From Sunxiuqinia sp963678245 (GTDB lineage Bacteria > Bacteroidota > Bacteroidia > Bacteroidales > Prolixibacteraceae), in NCBI GenBank assembly GCA_965140765.1, contig OZ223309.1, positions 2,046,001-2,110,000 on the forward strand: a stretch of DNA of 64,000 nucleotides. Reading direction: 5' to 3'. A program made the translations under genes and the position numbers. The notes beneath the pieces were generated by a model, which searched no databases, was not told the DNA's origin, and worked only from the letters and a program-made list of their open reading frames with translations. This document shows, piece by piece, positions 44,928-54,639 of this stretch (the first letter of the stretch is position 1; every line of letters starts with the position of its first letter).

Positions 44928-46019
44928 CTATAAATCAAAGTTCCTGCTTTTAAAATGCAAATCACGTTGTGGAAATGGGATCTCAACTTTATTTTCGCGG
45001 AACTGGTGATCAATTTCAAAGCGTAGATCGCTTTTGATATTCTCAACCATGAAGTCATTAGCTGTCCAGAAATACAGCTCAAAATCAAGTGAAGACTCTC
45101 CAAAGTCATTAAATCGTACAAATGCGGCCGGGGTCTTCACAATTTGAGAGTGATCTTTAGCAGCATCAAGTAATATTCGTTCCACTAATCTGACATCGGA
45201 ACCATAAGCAACACCCACGGGAACATAAAACCGGGTGACATCGGCGTTATGACTCCAATTGATCACTTGCTGTCCTGTAAACCGAGAGTTGGGTACAATA
45301 ATAACAACGTTGTCGCGCGTCAACACTTTTGAAACACGTAAGCCAATTTCAAGCACACGCCCTACAACACCTTCCATTTCTACCACATCGTCCACTTCAA
45401 TCGATCCATCAAATAAAATAATAATCCCTGAAAAGAAGTCGTTGAAAATATGTTGCAACCCGAATCCCACACCAATCAACAGGGCTGACACACTAGCAAT
45501 AATCAAGGTAATTTCGAATCCAAGTGAGCCAATTGCCACACTAATCCCCAGCATCCAAATAACGTATTTAACAATCTGAAGGAATGACTTTCCCCTTCCT
45601 TTATCAAGTTTTTTACTATCAATCCGATCATCAAACCAATACTCGACAAAAAAAGATAAGCCCCTGACAATATACAGGACGACCAGAATGATAAAAATAT
45701 TAAAAATTTGCAACTTAAATTTTTCGCCGGCATACAATACGTAGTTAAAAACGATAGAACTTTTAATTCCCAGCACTTCAAGTGCAATAAAAAAGAAACT
45801 GATCCAGCCCAACAATCTGGCTCCCTGCAATAAATAGCGAGAAAAACGAAAAGAGATACGCTTATTTATCAGTAGTTTTTTAATGAATCGATGTAATAAA
45901 CGTATTATTATAAACGCAATAAAGCCTATCGCAATAATTAAAATCAAATCCAACAGATCAAACCTGAGCACATCATTTTCAAATAAAACAAGTTCTTTAA
46001 GTTTAGTCAGCATCGTCAA
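44928..46019 (-). CDS. MscS family mechanosensitive channel
   Basis: 363 residues, four to five membrane helices in the first ~190. The pore-lining region IASVSALLIGVGFGLQHIFNDFFSG and the beta domain with EVDDVVEMEGVVGRVLEIGLR follow, then a C-terminal cytosolic vestibule domain. The channel releases osmolytes on osmotic downshift. It overlaps the diadenylate cyclase gene stop by 17 bases, so both are co-transcribed. c-di-AMP is known to govern osmolyte balance in other bacteria. Confidence 0.87.
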   Translation of the reverse strand: MTMLTKLKELVLFENDVLRFDLLDLILIIAIGFIAFIIIRLLHRFIKKLLINKRISFRFSRYLLQGARLLGWISFFFIALEVLGIKSSIVFNYVLYAGEKFKLQIFNIFIILVVLYIVRGLSFFVEYWFDDRIDSKKLDKGRGKSFLQIVKYVIWMLGISVAIGSLGFEITLIIASVSALLIGVGFGLQHIFNDFFSGIIILFDGSIEVDDVVEMEGVVGRVLEIGLRVSKVLTRDNVVIIVPNSRFTGQQVINWSHNADVTRFYVPVGVAYGSDVRLVERILLDAAKDHSQIVKTPAAFVRFNDFGESSLDFELYFWTANDFMVENIKSDLRFEIDHQFRENKVEIPFPQRDLHFKSRNFDL

Positions 46020-46797
46020 TATCTATAATAATATTTTCAAGTATATTACTCAAATCAATCCCAGAGAGATTGTGCCTAAGCTCTCCAGATAGAGCAACTG
46101 AAATCCTTCCGGTTTCTTCAGAAACAATAATCGCACAAGCATCTGTATTTTCTGTTATTCCAACTGCAGCCCGATGACGCAATCCAAACAGCGGATTTAA
46201 ATCTTCCTTATTGGTCAGTGGTAAAATACATCTTGCTGCCATTATTTTATTCCCGCTAATGATTACAGCTCCATCATGTAAAGGAGTATTTTTAAAAAAA
46301 ACGGTCTCCAGTAAACTATCCGAAATCCGAGCATTCAATTTTTCACCCGTTCTGATGTATTCTTTCAACTCTGAATTTTGTGCAACAACAATTAAAGCTC
46401 CTGTTTTCACTTTCGCCATGTTTTCGCAAGCTCTAACAATCATTTTCAAATGTTGTCCGGAAGCTGACTTCGTTTTTAGATTGAATAGTTTTTCAACACT
46501 TAGAAAGCGATTTACCTGTGGGTTACTCCCAATTAGTAACAAAAAGCGCCGGATTTCGGGTTGAAACACAACAATCAGAGCCAAAATACCAACTCCAATA
46601 AACTGCCCCATAAATGATCCGAGCAGCTCCATATTTAGCGCCCTCACCAGCAGCCAGAATAGATACACTAAAAAAAGCCCAATAAAAATATTAAAGGCTA
46701 CCGTGCCTTTAATCAGCAAGTAAAGCTGGTAAAGCAAAAACGCCACCAGCAATATGTCTAAAACATCTAAAAACCTTAATGTTATAAATAAGCTCAT
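46003..46797 (-). CDS. cdaA: Diadenylate cyclase CdaA
   Basis: 264 residues. Three N-terminal membrane helices (about 12-85) are followed by a DAC domain with the two catalytic motifs DGAVIISG (about 175-182) and RHRAAVGIT. It makes c-di-AMP from two ATP. folP precedes it with a 4-base overlap, and the mechanosensitive channel follows with a 17-base overlap. Confidence 0.93.
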   Translation of the reverse strand: MSLFITLRFLDVLDILLVAFLLYQLYLLIKGTVAFNIFIGLFLVYLFWLLVRALNMELLGSFMGQFIGVGILALIVVFQPEIRRFLLLIGSNPQVNRFLSVEKLFNLKTKSASGQHLKMIVRACENMAKVKTGALIVVAQNSELKEYIRTGEKLNARISDSLLETVFFKNTPLHDGAVIISGNKIMAARCILPLTNKEDLNPLFGLRHRAAVGITENTDACAIIVSEETGRISVALSGELRHNLSGIDLSNILENIIIDIDDAD

Positions 46798-47675
46798 AAA
46801 TTAGCCGTCTCCTTAAGCTTGGTAAAAATCTTTACCGACTCAACAGCATCTTTCACATCGTGCACCCTCAAAATATCAGCTCCACCAAGCAGTGCCATTG
46901 TATTAGCCGTAATTGTTCCTCCTAAACTTTGTTCGGCATCAACTCCCAACAGCTTTTGGATCATTGATTTTCGGCTCATACCAACCATTACCGGCAATTG
47001 AAAAACCTTAAAGGAATCCAGCCGATTTAGCAAATCATAATTATTTTCTAAGGTTTTACCAAAACCAAAACCCGGATCAAGAATAACATCTTTGACTCCC
47101 GCTTTAGTCAGTTTTCGTACTTTTTCAGAGAAATATTTTGAAATATCTTTTATTATATCATCATATTGAGGATCGTCCTGCATCGTTTGAGGCGTTCCTT
47201 TCATGTGCATCAAAATGAACGGCATCCCCAATTTCCCAACGGTGTCAAACATGTGCTCATCAAAATCACCTCCTGAAATATCATTGATGATACAATCGCC
47301 ACATTCGTCAATTACGCGCAATGCCACCCATGAACGAAAAGTATCGATTGAAATTGGAGCCTCCGGAAACCGTTTCCGAATAGCGGTTACTGCTGGCAAT
47401 AAGCGGGTCAGTTCTTCCTTTGTTGAAATAGCATCAGCCCCCGGACGAGATGACACTGCACCAATATCGATAATGCTTACCCCCTCTTCCAGCATCTGTT
47501 CGGCGCGCTGTAGAATGGCATCTTCGATTACATATTTTCCTCCGTCAAAAAAAGAATCAGGACTTACGTTTAAAATCCCCATCACAACAGGGTTCGACAG
47601 GTCGATTAGTTGCCCGTTAACATTGATCGTATGTTTTCGTTTAAAGAACTTACTTGCTGAGCTTGTGATCAACAT
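46794..47675 (-). CDS. folP: Dihydropteroate synthase
   Basis: 293 residues. Pterin-site blocks MGILNVSPDSFFDGG, IGAVSSRPGA, NDISGG, DPGFGFGKTLENNYDLL and MSRKSMI are intact. It joins p-aminobenzoate to dihydropterin pyrophosphate in folate synthesis. First gene of the folP-cdaA-mscS operon; divergent from the DUF1599 gene. Confidence 0.94.
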   Translation of the reverse strand: MLITSSASKFFKRKHTINVNGQLIDLSNPVVMGILNVSPDSFFDGGKYVIEDAILQRAEQMLEEGVSIIDIGAVSSRPGADAISTKEELTRLLPAVTAIRKRFPEAPISIDTFRSWVALRVIDECGDCIINDISGGDFDEHMFDTVGKLGMPFILMHMKGTPQTMQDDPQYDDIIKDISKYFSEKVRKLTKAGVKDVILDPGFGFGKTLENNYDLLNRLDSFKVFQLPVMVGMSRKSMIQKLLGVDAEQSLGGTITANTMALLGGADILRVHDVKDAVESVKIFTKLKETANL

Positions 47676-47713
47676 AAAACCTAAGTATTAGATAAGTTAA
47701 ACAATGCTTCATA

Positions 47714-47721
47714 CAAAAGTA
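47714..47721 (-). promoter_or_regulatory. Candidate -7 box of folP-cdaA-mscS
   Basis: Minus strand TACTTTTG matches TAnnTTTG, 38 bases before the folP start. No good -33 partner was found. Confidence 0.35.
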
Positions 47722-47774
47722 TAATAAAGCCAACAAAATACGCATTTTTTCCTATTTTTATGGCTCAAAATTAA

Positions 47775-48326
47775 ATGCAAAAAATGGAAAGAACCATTGA
47801 ACAATACAATCATATTATTGAAACTTGCGAGGATATTTTCGTTAAAAAAATGAAAGACTACGGAGTTGCCTGGCGTATTTTGCGTCCCAGCTCTATGACT
47901 GATCAAATCTTCATCAAAGCTCAGCGAATACGAAGCATTGAAATGAAGGAAAACATGAAAGTTGATGAAGGTAGTCGATCAGAATACATCGGAATTATCA
48001 ATTACTGCATCATGGCACTTGTTCAACTTGAAAAAGGAATTGCTGATAAAGATGACCTTACTGAAGAGGAAACCCATGAGCTTTACCTGAATTATTTCAA
48101 TCAAGCTAAAAATCTGATGCTAAATAAAAACCATGACTACGATGAGGCATGGCGTCAGATGCGAATCAGCTCCATTACCGATCTTATACTGATGAAGATT
48201 AAGCGAACAAAACAGATAGAAGATAATGCCGGAAAAACAATCATCTCAGAAGGAATTGATGCCAATTATTTAGACATGATCAATTACGCCGTTTTTGCGT
48301 TAATTAAGCTAGAATATAAAGAATAG
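47775..48326 (+). CDS. DUF1599 protein, tandem duplicated domain
   Basis: 183 residues. The two halves are repeats: KMKDYGVAWRILRPSSMTDQ (about 24-43) matches NHDYDEAWRQMRISSITDL, and each is followed by an IKxxRxxxIE helix and INYxxxALxxLE. The fold is probably alpha-helical. The function is unknown. It is followed after 10 bases by the BT_3928-type gene, a pairing I know from Bacteroidota. Confidence 0.8.
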   Translation: MQKMERTIEQYNHIIETCEDIFVKKMKDYGVAWRILRPSSMTDQIFIKAQRIRSIEMKENMKVDEGSRSEYIGIINYCIMALVQLEKGIADKDDLTEEETHELYLNYFNQAKNLMLNKNHDYDEAWRQMRISSITDLILMKIKRTKQIEDNAGKTIISEGIDANYLDMINYAVFALIKLEYKE

Positions 48327-48335
48327 AGGAATTTT

Positions 48336-49481
48336 ATGAAAACATTTTGGCACATTGCCCGAATTTTACTCGGGTTGGTTTTTATCTTTTCAGGTTTTGT
48401 AAAAGGCGTTGATCCTTGGGGAATGGCTTATAAATTCACCGATTATTTTAATGCCTGGGGTATGGATTCTCTAACGTCATTCGCGCTCCCTCTCGGTATT
48501 TTGTTATCGGCAACAGAATTCGCCATTGGCATCGCACTGGTTTTCAATACTTTTATCTCACTCACCTCAATTCTTGCCGTATTGATGATGAGCTTTTTCA
48601 CAGTGCTTACATTTATTCTGGCCTTGACGAATCCGGTCACCGACTGTGGTTGTTTTGGCGATGCGCTAATTTTAACCAATTGGGAAACCTTTTTTAAAAA
48701 CATCGTGTTTTTTGCGTTCGCAATTGTTGTTTTTGCCTATCGTAAGCGACATCATTCCGGAGAATTTAAACCAATTGCCTCAATGATGGCAATATCTACA
48801 ATACTGGTGTTTGCTTATCTTATTGACTACTCGTACAACCACCTTCCCATCATCGATTTTCGGCCTTATAAAATTGGAGTTAATATTCCTGAGGGAATGA
48901 CTGTTCCCGACGATGCTCCTAAAGATGTGTATGAAAATACCTTGTACTATAAAAACAAGAATACAGGAGAAATCAAGGAATTTACCGAAGAGAATTCCCC
49001 CTGGCAAGATTCGATAAACTGGGAATATGAATCAATCGACACAAAATTGGTGCAGGAAGGCTACAAAGCTCCAATTCACAATTTCTTTATAGAAACAGCC
49101 GAGGGGGAAGACATTAAAGACTTTTTCCTTTACGATGAGAATTTTACTTTTTTCTTCATATCTAAAAACCTCGATGACGCCGACACTTCGAATATAGAAC
49201 AGCTGAGAGAACTGGCTCAATACGCAAATGACCATGAGATCAATTTTATAGGACTAACTTCTTCGCTCCCTGAAAATGTTGATGCCTACATTGCTGAACA
49301 TGATTTACCCTTCGAAATGTTTAACGCCGACGAGATTACTTTAAAAACAATGATCCGTTCGAACCCTGGGCTAATGCTTATTAAAAATGGTACCATTCTG
49401 GATAAATGGCATTACAACGATTTTCCAACAATTGAGGAATTTGAGAAGCAATTAAAATACTTCGAAGTGCTAGGAAAATAG
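48336..49481 (+). CDS. BT_3928 family protein: DoxX/MauE-like membrane domain
   Basis: 381 residues. The N-terminal ~180 residues hold four to five helices of the DoxX/MauE type, with VFSGFVKGVDPWG and the cysteine pair TDCGCFGD between helices. A C-terminal ~200-residue region has a thioredoxin-like pattern without CxxC. MauE-like proteins take part in disulfide formation, so a redox role is possible. The exact function is unknown. Confidence 0.75.
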   Translation: MKTFWHIARILLGLVFIFSGFVKGVDPWGMAYKFTDYFNAWGMDSLTSFALPLGILLSATEFAIGIALVFNTFISLTSILAVLMMSFFTVLTFILALTNPVTDCGCFGDALILTNWETFFKNIVFFAFAIVVFAYRKRHHSGEFKPIASMMAISTILVFAYLIDYSYNHLPIIDFRPYKIGVNIPEGMTVPDDAPKDVYENTLYYKNKNTGEIKEFTEENSPWQDSINWEYESIDTKLVQEGYKAPIHNFFIETAEGEDIKDFFLYDENFTFFFISKNLDDADTSNIEQLRELAQYANDHEINFIGLTSSLPENVDAYIAEHDLPFEMFNADEITLKTMIRSNPGLMLIKNGTILDKWHYNDFPTIEEFEKQLKYFEVLGK

Positions 49482-49529
49482 ATTTTTGTAACAAACTCAT
49501 ATTCATCTTTTTAATACAAGTTCATTTTG

Positions 49530-49537
49530 TACTTTTG
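49530..49537 (+). promoter_or_regulatory. Candidate -7 box of the sensor kinase gene
   Basis: TACTTTTG matches TAnnTTTG, 19 bases before the ATG at 49557. A TTTT tract at 49508-49512 may serve as a degenerate -33 element (spacing about 18). Confidence 0.4.
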
Positions 49538-49556
49538 ATAATATTGATGGTGCAAA

Positions 49557-51628
49557 ATGAACCCAAGCCGTTACAGCCTTAAAAACGGTACATCCAAAGA
49601 TAACTTAAAAAACATTAAGGGCTTGTACAAAACCGGATTGATTCTCATCCTGTGTTTTGGCTTCATTACGACCTTTGCTGAAGAGACTGCTTTGTATAAG
49701 GTGGGACTTCCCAAAGTCCCTGGCTTTATGTCTCGTGACCAAAACGGAGAAGTAAAAGGATTTCCGTTAGTACTGTTCGAAAAAATAGCTCAAGATGAAA
49801 ATATTCAGTATGAATGGGTCGATGGGTCGTGGAACGAGCTTTTCATTAAAGTGCAGAACGAAGAAATTAATCTGTTACCGGGCACACAAGAAACGGCTAA
49901 GCGAAAAGAAATACTTGACTTTTCCGATTCCAATTTGTACACTATATGGAGCGAGCTTTATATGCTCAAGCAAACGAATTTCAGGAATATCCTTCAGCTC
50001 GAGAATAAAAAAATAGGACTGGTTATTGACGACAACAACGCCGCTGGTTTTCTTGAATATATTGCCGATTTCGATATCAAAATACAAGCGGTATACATCG
50101 ATAGTCATTCCGAAGCCTTAAACAGGCTGAAGAGGAAAGAACTGTTTGCCATTGTAGGTCCTTCACCCAATTTGTTGGGGGAACTCCCACCGGAAGTGGT
50201 TAGCTCTGGCCTGTATTTTAACCCCACAGAGTTGAAATATTCTTTCCCAATTGGCAAAAATGAAGCTTTGCGAAAAATGATAGACCACCGCCTGAGTATT
50301 TACAAAAGCACTCCCAACTCAATATACTATCAACTAATTACTGATTATAAAAAGGCTGTTTTCGAGCAATATCACTGGGTTTTGCCAATCTGGGTGCAAT
50401 TTTCAATCTACGGATTTATAACTCTTTTTAGTGTTGCTTCTCTTTTTATAGCTATGCTGAGACAACAGGTAAAAACCAGAACCCGAGAGCTGAAAGACCG
50501 GGATACCTATTTGCATAAAGCAATGGAAGTTGGAGAAATGGGAACTTGGGAAATGAGTTTGGAGAATAGAAAAACTTACTGGTCTGACGAAGTGTATAGT
50601 TTTACCGGGATAAACAAAGAAAAAGAATATTTGACTGCAGAATATATCAAAAGTATTATTCATCCTGATGATCTTGAGGATGTAGTAGATTTTTTCGAAA
50701 AATTTGATCAGAAAGACACGATAGAAAAAGAATGCCGGATAATTAATAAGCTTGATCAAACAATTTATGTCCGGCTTGTCGGTCAGCTTATAAAAAATGA
50801 GCACCAAATTTCTGTAAAATCTATCGGAATCATCCAAATGATAACAAACCAGAAACTGCATGAGCAAGAGCTAATTAAAGCAAAAGAAACAGCCGAGAAA
50901 AACGAAAAACTGAAGTCAGCTTTTTTAGCAAATATGAGTCGCGAGATAAGAACTCCACTAAACTCAATCATTGGTTTTTCAAACTTAATTGCGTCTAATG
51001 AGGTTGAAGAAGATAGAAAACAGGATTTCATGAATATTATTATTAAACAAAATGAGACGCTACTGACAATCATTAACGATATTATTGATATTTCGAAAAT
51101 AGAAACCAACTCACTTGAAATTGTAAAAAAAAGAACGGAAGTAAAACCCTTACTGAAAAATATCTACGACCAACACAAAGAAGATTGTCCGGCTTCGATC
51201 GACTTTAAACTCGATATTCAGTTGGATTATTACGATTGCATTATCAATACCGATCAGACTCGTCTGGAACAAATATTAAACAACTTCATTTCGAATGCAT
51301 TAAATATACGCCTGAAGGTATTGTTACACTAGGGGGTCGAGAATCATCCATTCCCGGCAATTTTGATCTTTTCGTAAAAGATACTGGCATCGGTATTTCC
51401 AAAGAAGAACAGGCGGTTCTATTTTCTCGATTTACTCAAATCGATAATTTAAAGCAAGGTGTCGGATTAGGACTAGCGATCTCTCATTCACTTGCTCAAT
51501 TGCTAGGTTCAAAAATTCATGTTATTTCTAAAAAAGGTAAAGGATCGGAGTTCTATTTAAGCTTCTCCTTTTCGAAGCCTAATACAACAAGTAATTTCCG
51601 ACATATTGCAAAAATCCCCCGCCGGTAA
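49557..51628 (+). pseudogene. Periplasmic-solute-binding sensor histidine kinase, broken
   Basis: The order is membrane/signal segment (about 20-42), bacterial extracellular solute-binding family 3 domain (about 50-275), TM (about 283-305), PAS (about 320-430), then HisKA. The first frame ends at 51332 with ...NNFISNALNIRLKVLLH; the rest of the ATPase domain (IKYTPEGIV, DTGIGIS, GVGLGLAIS) is in another frame and ends at 51628. One missing base near 51299 joins them into about 690 residues. In addition, the phosphoacceptor His of the canonical SHEIRTPLN box is Arg462 (NMSREIRTPLN; codon CGC at 50940-50942). Two independent lesions make a real pseudogene likely. No response regulator is adjacent. 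Confidence 0.82.
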
Positions 51629-51660
51629 GGTGAGAGAAAGGATTTTGGCGGGGGTTTAAA
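51616..51660 (+). terminator. GC-rich hairpin after the sensor kinase
   Basis: CCCCCGCC (51616-51623) pairs with GGCGGGGG (51647-51654), followed by TTT. The 5' arm lies within the last codons of the kinase. The loop is 23 bases. Confidence 0.65.
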
Positions 51661-51823
51661 TTATTAATTATAATCCGAAATTAATCAATTTTTAGTTTTC
51701 CCGGAACAGTTGCCTCTGTTTTCTTCTCAAATTTCTTACATTTAATCTTAATCGATTTACAAAAACATAAAAGGAAACATATAGATAAGTATCTGCAAGA
51801 GTTCCTTCAATTAAAAACGAGCA

Positions 51824-52243
51824 ATGAAAAAAACACAACTTTTTGTTTACGGAACAATTGCTGATCCTGAGTTTTTTGAGTGTTTATTGAAACGAAAACC
51901 CATATATAAAGCGGGCCGTATGCCTAACTTTAGTCTTTTTGTAAATCCTGAAAGTGGTTATCTGTTTGTAAAACCGGATCAAGGATCAACAGTAAGTGGA
52001 AAATTAGTAGAGGTTAATGAGGAGGAATTAAAAATTTTAGATCTATGGGAAGATGTTCCTTTTTACGAGCGTGAAACCGTTTTGATCGAGTTCGATTCAG
52101 CCCTTGAAAATGCTTTTGTTTACACGCAAAATGATGCGAATGGAATATCCTCAGAAGTAGGAACAACTATAAGCAGAAAGAGTATCTTAGATGAAATTCG
52201 GTCCTTTAGAAATTGGATTGACGATCTGCTACTCAACGCTTAA
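51824..52243 (+). CDS. Gamma-glutamylcyclotransferase-like (AIG2) protein
   Basis: 139 residues. FVYGTIADPEFF at the start is the substrate-binding loop of the GGCT fold, and LDLWEDVPFYERETV holds the conserved Glu region of the family. Members cleave gamma-glutamyl amino acids to 5-oxoproline or related compounds. Substrate not known. Isolated gene. Confidence 0.8.
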   Translation: MKKTQLFVYGTIADPEFFECLLKRKPIYKAGRMPNFSLFVNPESGYLFVKPDQGSTVSGKLVEVNEEELKILDLWEDVPFYERETVLIEFDSALENAFVYTQNDANGISSEVGTTISRKSILDEIRSFRNWIDDLLLNA

Positions 52244-52320
52244 TTCAAGATAGGTTGTAATAAAAACACGTTTTTAGCTACTCTTAGTTAAAAACTAATT
52301 GTCTTCTGAACTACGAACAC

Positions 52321-53558
52321 ATGAAAAAAATCTTCGCCCTAATTATCGTAGCCAGCCTATTGGCTTGTAATTCTAAACCCAAAGTTACTCAATGGCGCGG
52401 GATAAATCGTTCAGGCACCTATCATGAAACCAACTTATTAAAAAGTTGGCCGGAGATTGGTCCCGCTGAAATATGGGGAACTGAATCCATTGGAAATGGC
52501 TACAGCGGCCCGATTATTACTGATAAATTTGTGTATATAACCGGTGAAATTGATAGCCTCGGATACCTGTTTAAATTGGATCATCAAGGAAAAGAAATCT
52601 GGCGTTCAGCCTATGGTAAAGAATGGACAAAGAACTTCCCAGGATCACGAGGAACACCAAGCTTATTGAATGACCAGATTTATGTTTGTTCCGGATCTGG
52701 TGATTTGTGTTGTATTGAAATGGGAAACGGCAGTGTTTTGTGGAAAAGAAATATGCTCGACGACTTTGGCGGCGAGATCCCACGCTTTGGATATTCGCAA
52801 TCGCTAGTTATTAACGGGGATCTAGTTTATTGTCAACCCGGTGGAGAGGAGCATAATTTGATTGCACTGGACCGAAATAGTGGAGAATTGGTTTGGTCAC
52901 ATCCTTATTTTAAAGAACGCCCCGGTTACAACTCTCCTCTCCTTTTCGAATGGAATAATAAAAAAATACTAGCCACATTTTCAGCCTATCATCTACTTGC
53001 AGTTGATGCTCAATCGGGAGAACTGCTTTGGTCGCATGAACAGACAAATACTCCTGTTGCCGACAGAAGCCCAGGAAAAGGTGACACCCACGGAAACACG
53101 ATCCTGTTTGACAACGGTTTTATCTATTATTCTGCGGCAGATGGAAATGGAGGCGTAAAACTAGCAATCAGCGAAGATGGAAATTCGATTGAAGAAATAT
53201 GGCAAACACCAGACTTCGACAACTACATGGGTGGTTTTATTAAGCTCGACGACCAACTTTATACAGCAGCCACAGTAAACGACAACTCGTTGTCATAAGC
53301 GGTGAAACAGCGGAAAAAACCGACAGTCTTAAACTTGGCCGAGGAATTACGATATTGGCAGATGGGCTGATCTATTTTTACGCTGATAAAGGAGAGCTTT
53401 CGCTTGTTGACCCTTTAAATAAACTGGAATTAATTAGCTCTTTTGATATTAAAAAAGGGACCAAGGAACATTTCGCTCACCCTGTAATTCATCATGGAGT
53501 TTTATACATAAGGCATGGCAACTATCTTGGAGCGTACGATATCAAAAAGAAATCATGA
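52321..53558 (+). pseudogene. PQQ-like beta-propeller lipoprotein, frameshifted
   Basis: Lipoprotein signal with lipobox LLAC (about 13-16), then PQQ-type repeats with the Trp pattern GxLxWxxx (GSVLWKR, GELVWSH, GELLWSH). The first frame ends at 53298 (VNDNSLS stop); the continuation (QLVVISGETAEKT ... AYDIKKKS) lies in the next frame to 53558. Adding one base near 53283 (a second C before CAACTC) restores about 412 residues. Family members of this kind are secreted or membrane-bound propeller proteins of unclear role; a dehydrogenase function is not implied. Confidence 0.75.
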
Positions 53559-53589
53559 GATAATATTCTAGTTGAAAACCACATCCGTT

Positions 53590-53628
53590 ATAAAAAAGAG
53601 CCGGCAAGATTTTATCTTGCCGGCTCTT
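53590..53628 (-). terminator. Terminator of the prohibitin gene
   Basis: Perfect 15-bp stem, AAGAGCCGGCAAGAT (53596-53610) with its complement at 53614-53628, loop TTT. On the minus strand it is followed by six T, so it ends the prohibitin transcript and may also stop the facing lipoprotein gene. Confidence 0.85.
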
Positions 53629-53649
53629 GGTTCACTCAACTAGTATTTG

Positions 53650-54468
53650 TTAGTTTCCACCCAAAATAAGCGGTAGTCCATCTTTGGTACTTCCAATTAC
53701 TATCACTTTTGAATTCGGTGATTTAGCTAAATCTAAAGTCGCCTCAATGCCTCGTTGTTTTAAAATACTGGTAGTCAGCGATTCATTAAGAATCCGATTA
53801 AATCGAGCAATACCTTCAGCATCAATTCGTCTTTTCTCAGCTTCCTGCTTTGCAGTTTCAAGCGTATACTGGTAAGTTAAAAAAGCCTGCTCTTCCTCCA
53901 GCTTCTTCTCAATAGCTTGTTTAATCTTGTCTGGAAGGTTGATGGAACGGATCAACAAAGCCTTCATGGCAATGTCATTACTCTCTAAAACCTGTTTGGT
54001 TTCGTTAATAATTGACGCCTCAACCTCACTCCTCTTGGTAGAGTATATTTCTTCGGCAGTGTAACGACCGGCTACCTGGCGAACCGACGAACGTACCTCT
54101 GGTACAATAAGTTGATCGATGTACCGCTTTCCAAAAATCTCATGTAGATAACCGATTCTGGTATAAGTAGGATTGAAACGAACCGAAACATCTAAGTTTA
54201 GCGACAATCCGTTTTTATCTAATACATCCATTGTTTCTTCTCGCTGTTGTTCTTTTACATCGTATACAAATAGAGTATTCCATGGTGCCACAACATGAAA
54301 CCCGGGGATGTAAATATTCTCTTTGTCCAATCCCGAACTAAAAGGGCGGAAAATAACTGCTCGTTCTCCTGGTTGAATAGTTACAAACATGCTACTTCCA
54401 AAAAATAAAAGTACCACTACTACTACGCCCACAATAATTAAATACGATTTTTTAAAATTGAAATCCAT
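53650..54468 (-). CDS. Prohibitin/SPFH domain membrane protein
   Basis: 272 residues. An N-terminal membrane anchor (about 8-30) is followed by the SPFH/band-7 domain (PGERAVIFRPFSSG ... ERVxDQLIVPEVRSSVRQVAGRYTAEEIYSTKR) and a coiled-coil region (KLEEEQAFLTYQYTLETAKQEAEKRR). Such proteins scaffold membrane microdomains or guard membrane proteases. No protease gene is next to it. Confidence 0.88.
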   Translation of the reverse strand: MDFNFKKSYLIIVGVVVVVLLFFGSSMFVTIQPGERAVIFRPFSSGLDKENIYIPGFHVVAPWNTLFVYDVKEQQREETMDVLDKNGLSLNLDVSVRFNPTYTRIGYLHEIFGKRYIDQLIVPEVRSSVRQVAGRYTAEEIYSTKRSEVEASIINETKQVLESNDIAMKALLIRSINLPDKIKQAIEKKLEEEQAFLTYQYTLETAKQEAEKRRIDAEGIARFNRILNESLTTSILKQRGIEATLDLAKSPNSKVIVIGSTKDGLPLILGGN

Positions 54469-54585
54469 TCGCTCTATATTTTTAATTTTTCATTCAGGTA
54501 AATGTAAGGTTTTTAAACAAATACTCAAATATTTAGCCCTAATTAAAACCAAGCTTTAATTAAGCTGATTCATAACTCAGAAAGG

Positions 54586-54616
54586 TTTGTTAAAATCTTT
54601 TTTTTAGTTAGATTTG
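54586..54616 (+). promoter_or_regulatory. Consensus Bacteroidota promoter of the nucleoside phosphorylase pair
   Basis: TTTG (54586-54589), 19 bases, TAGATTTG (54609-54616): both boxes and the spacing match the TTTG / TAnnTTTG consensus. Start of transcription about 54622, 18 bases before the ATG. Confidence 0.65.
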
Positions 54617-54639
54617 GCATATAATCAAAATACTCTTGT

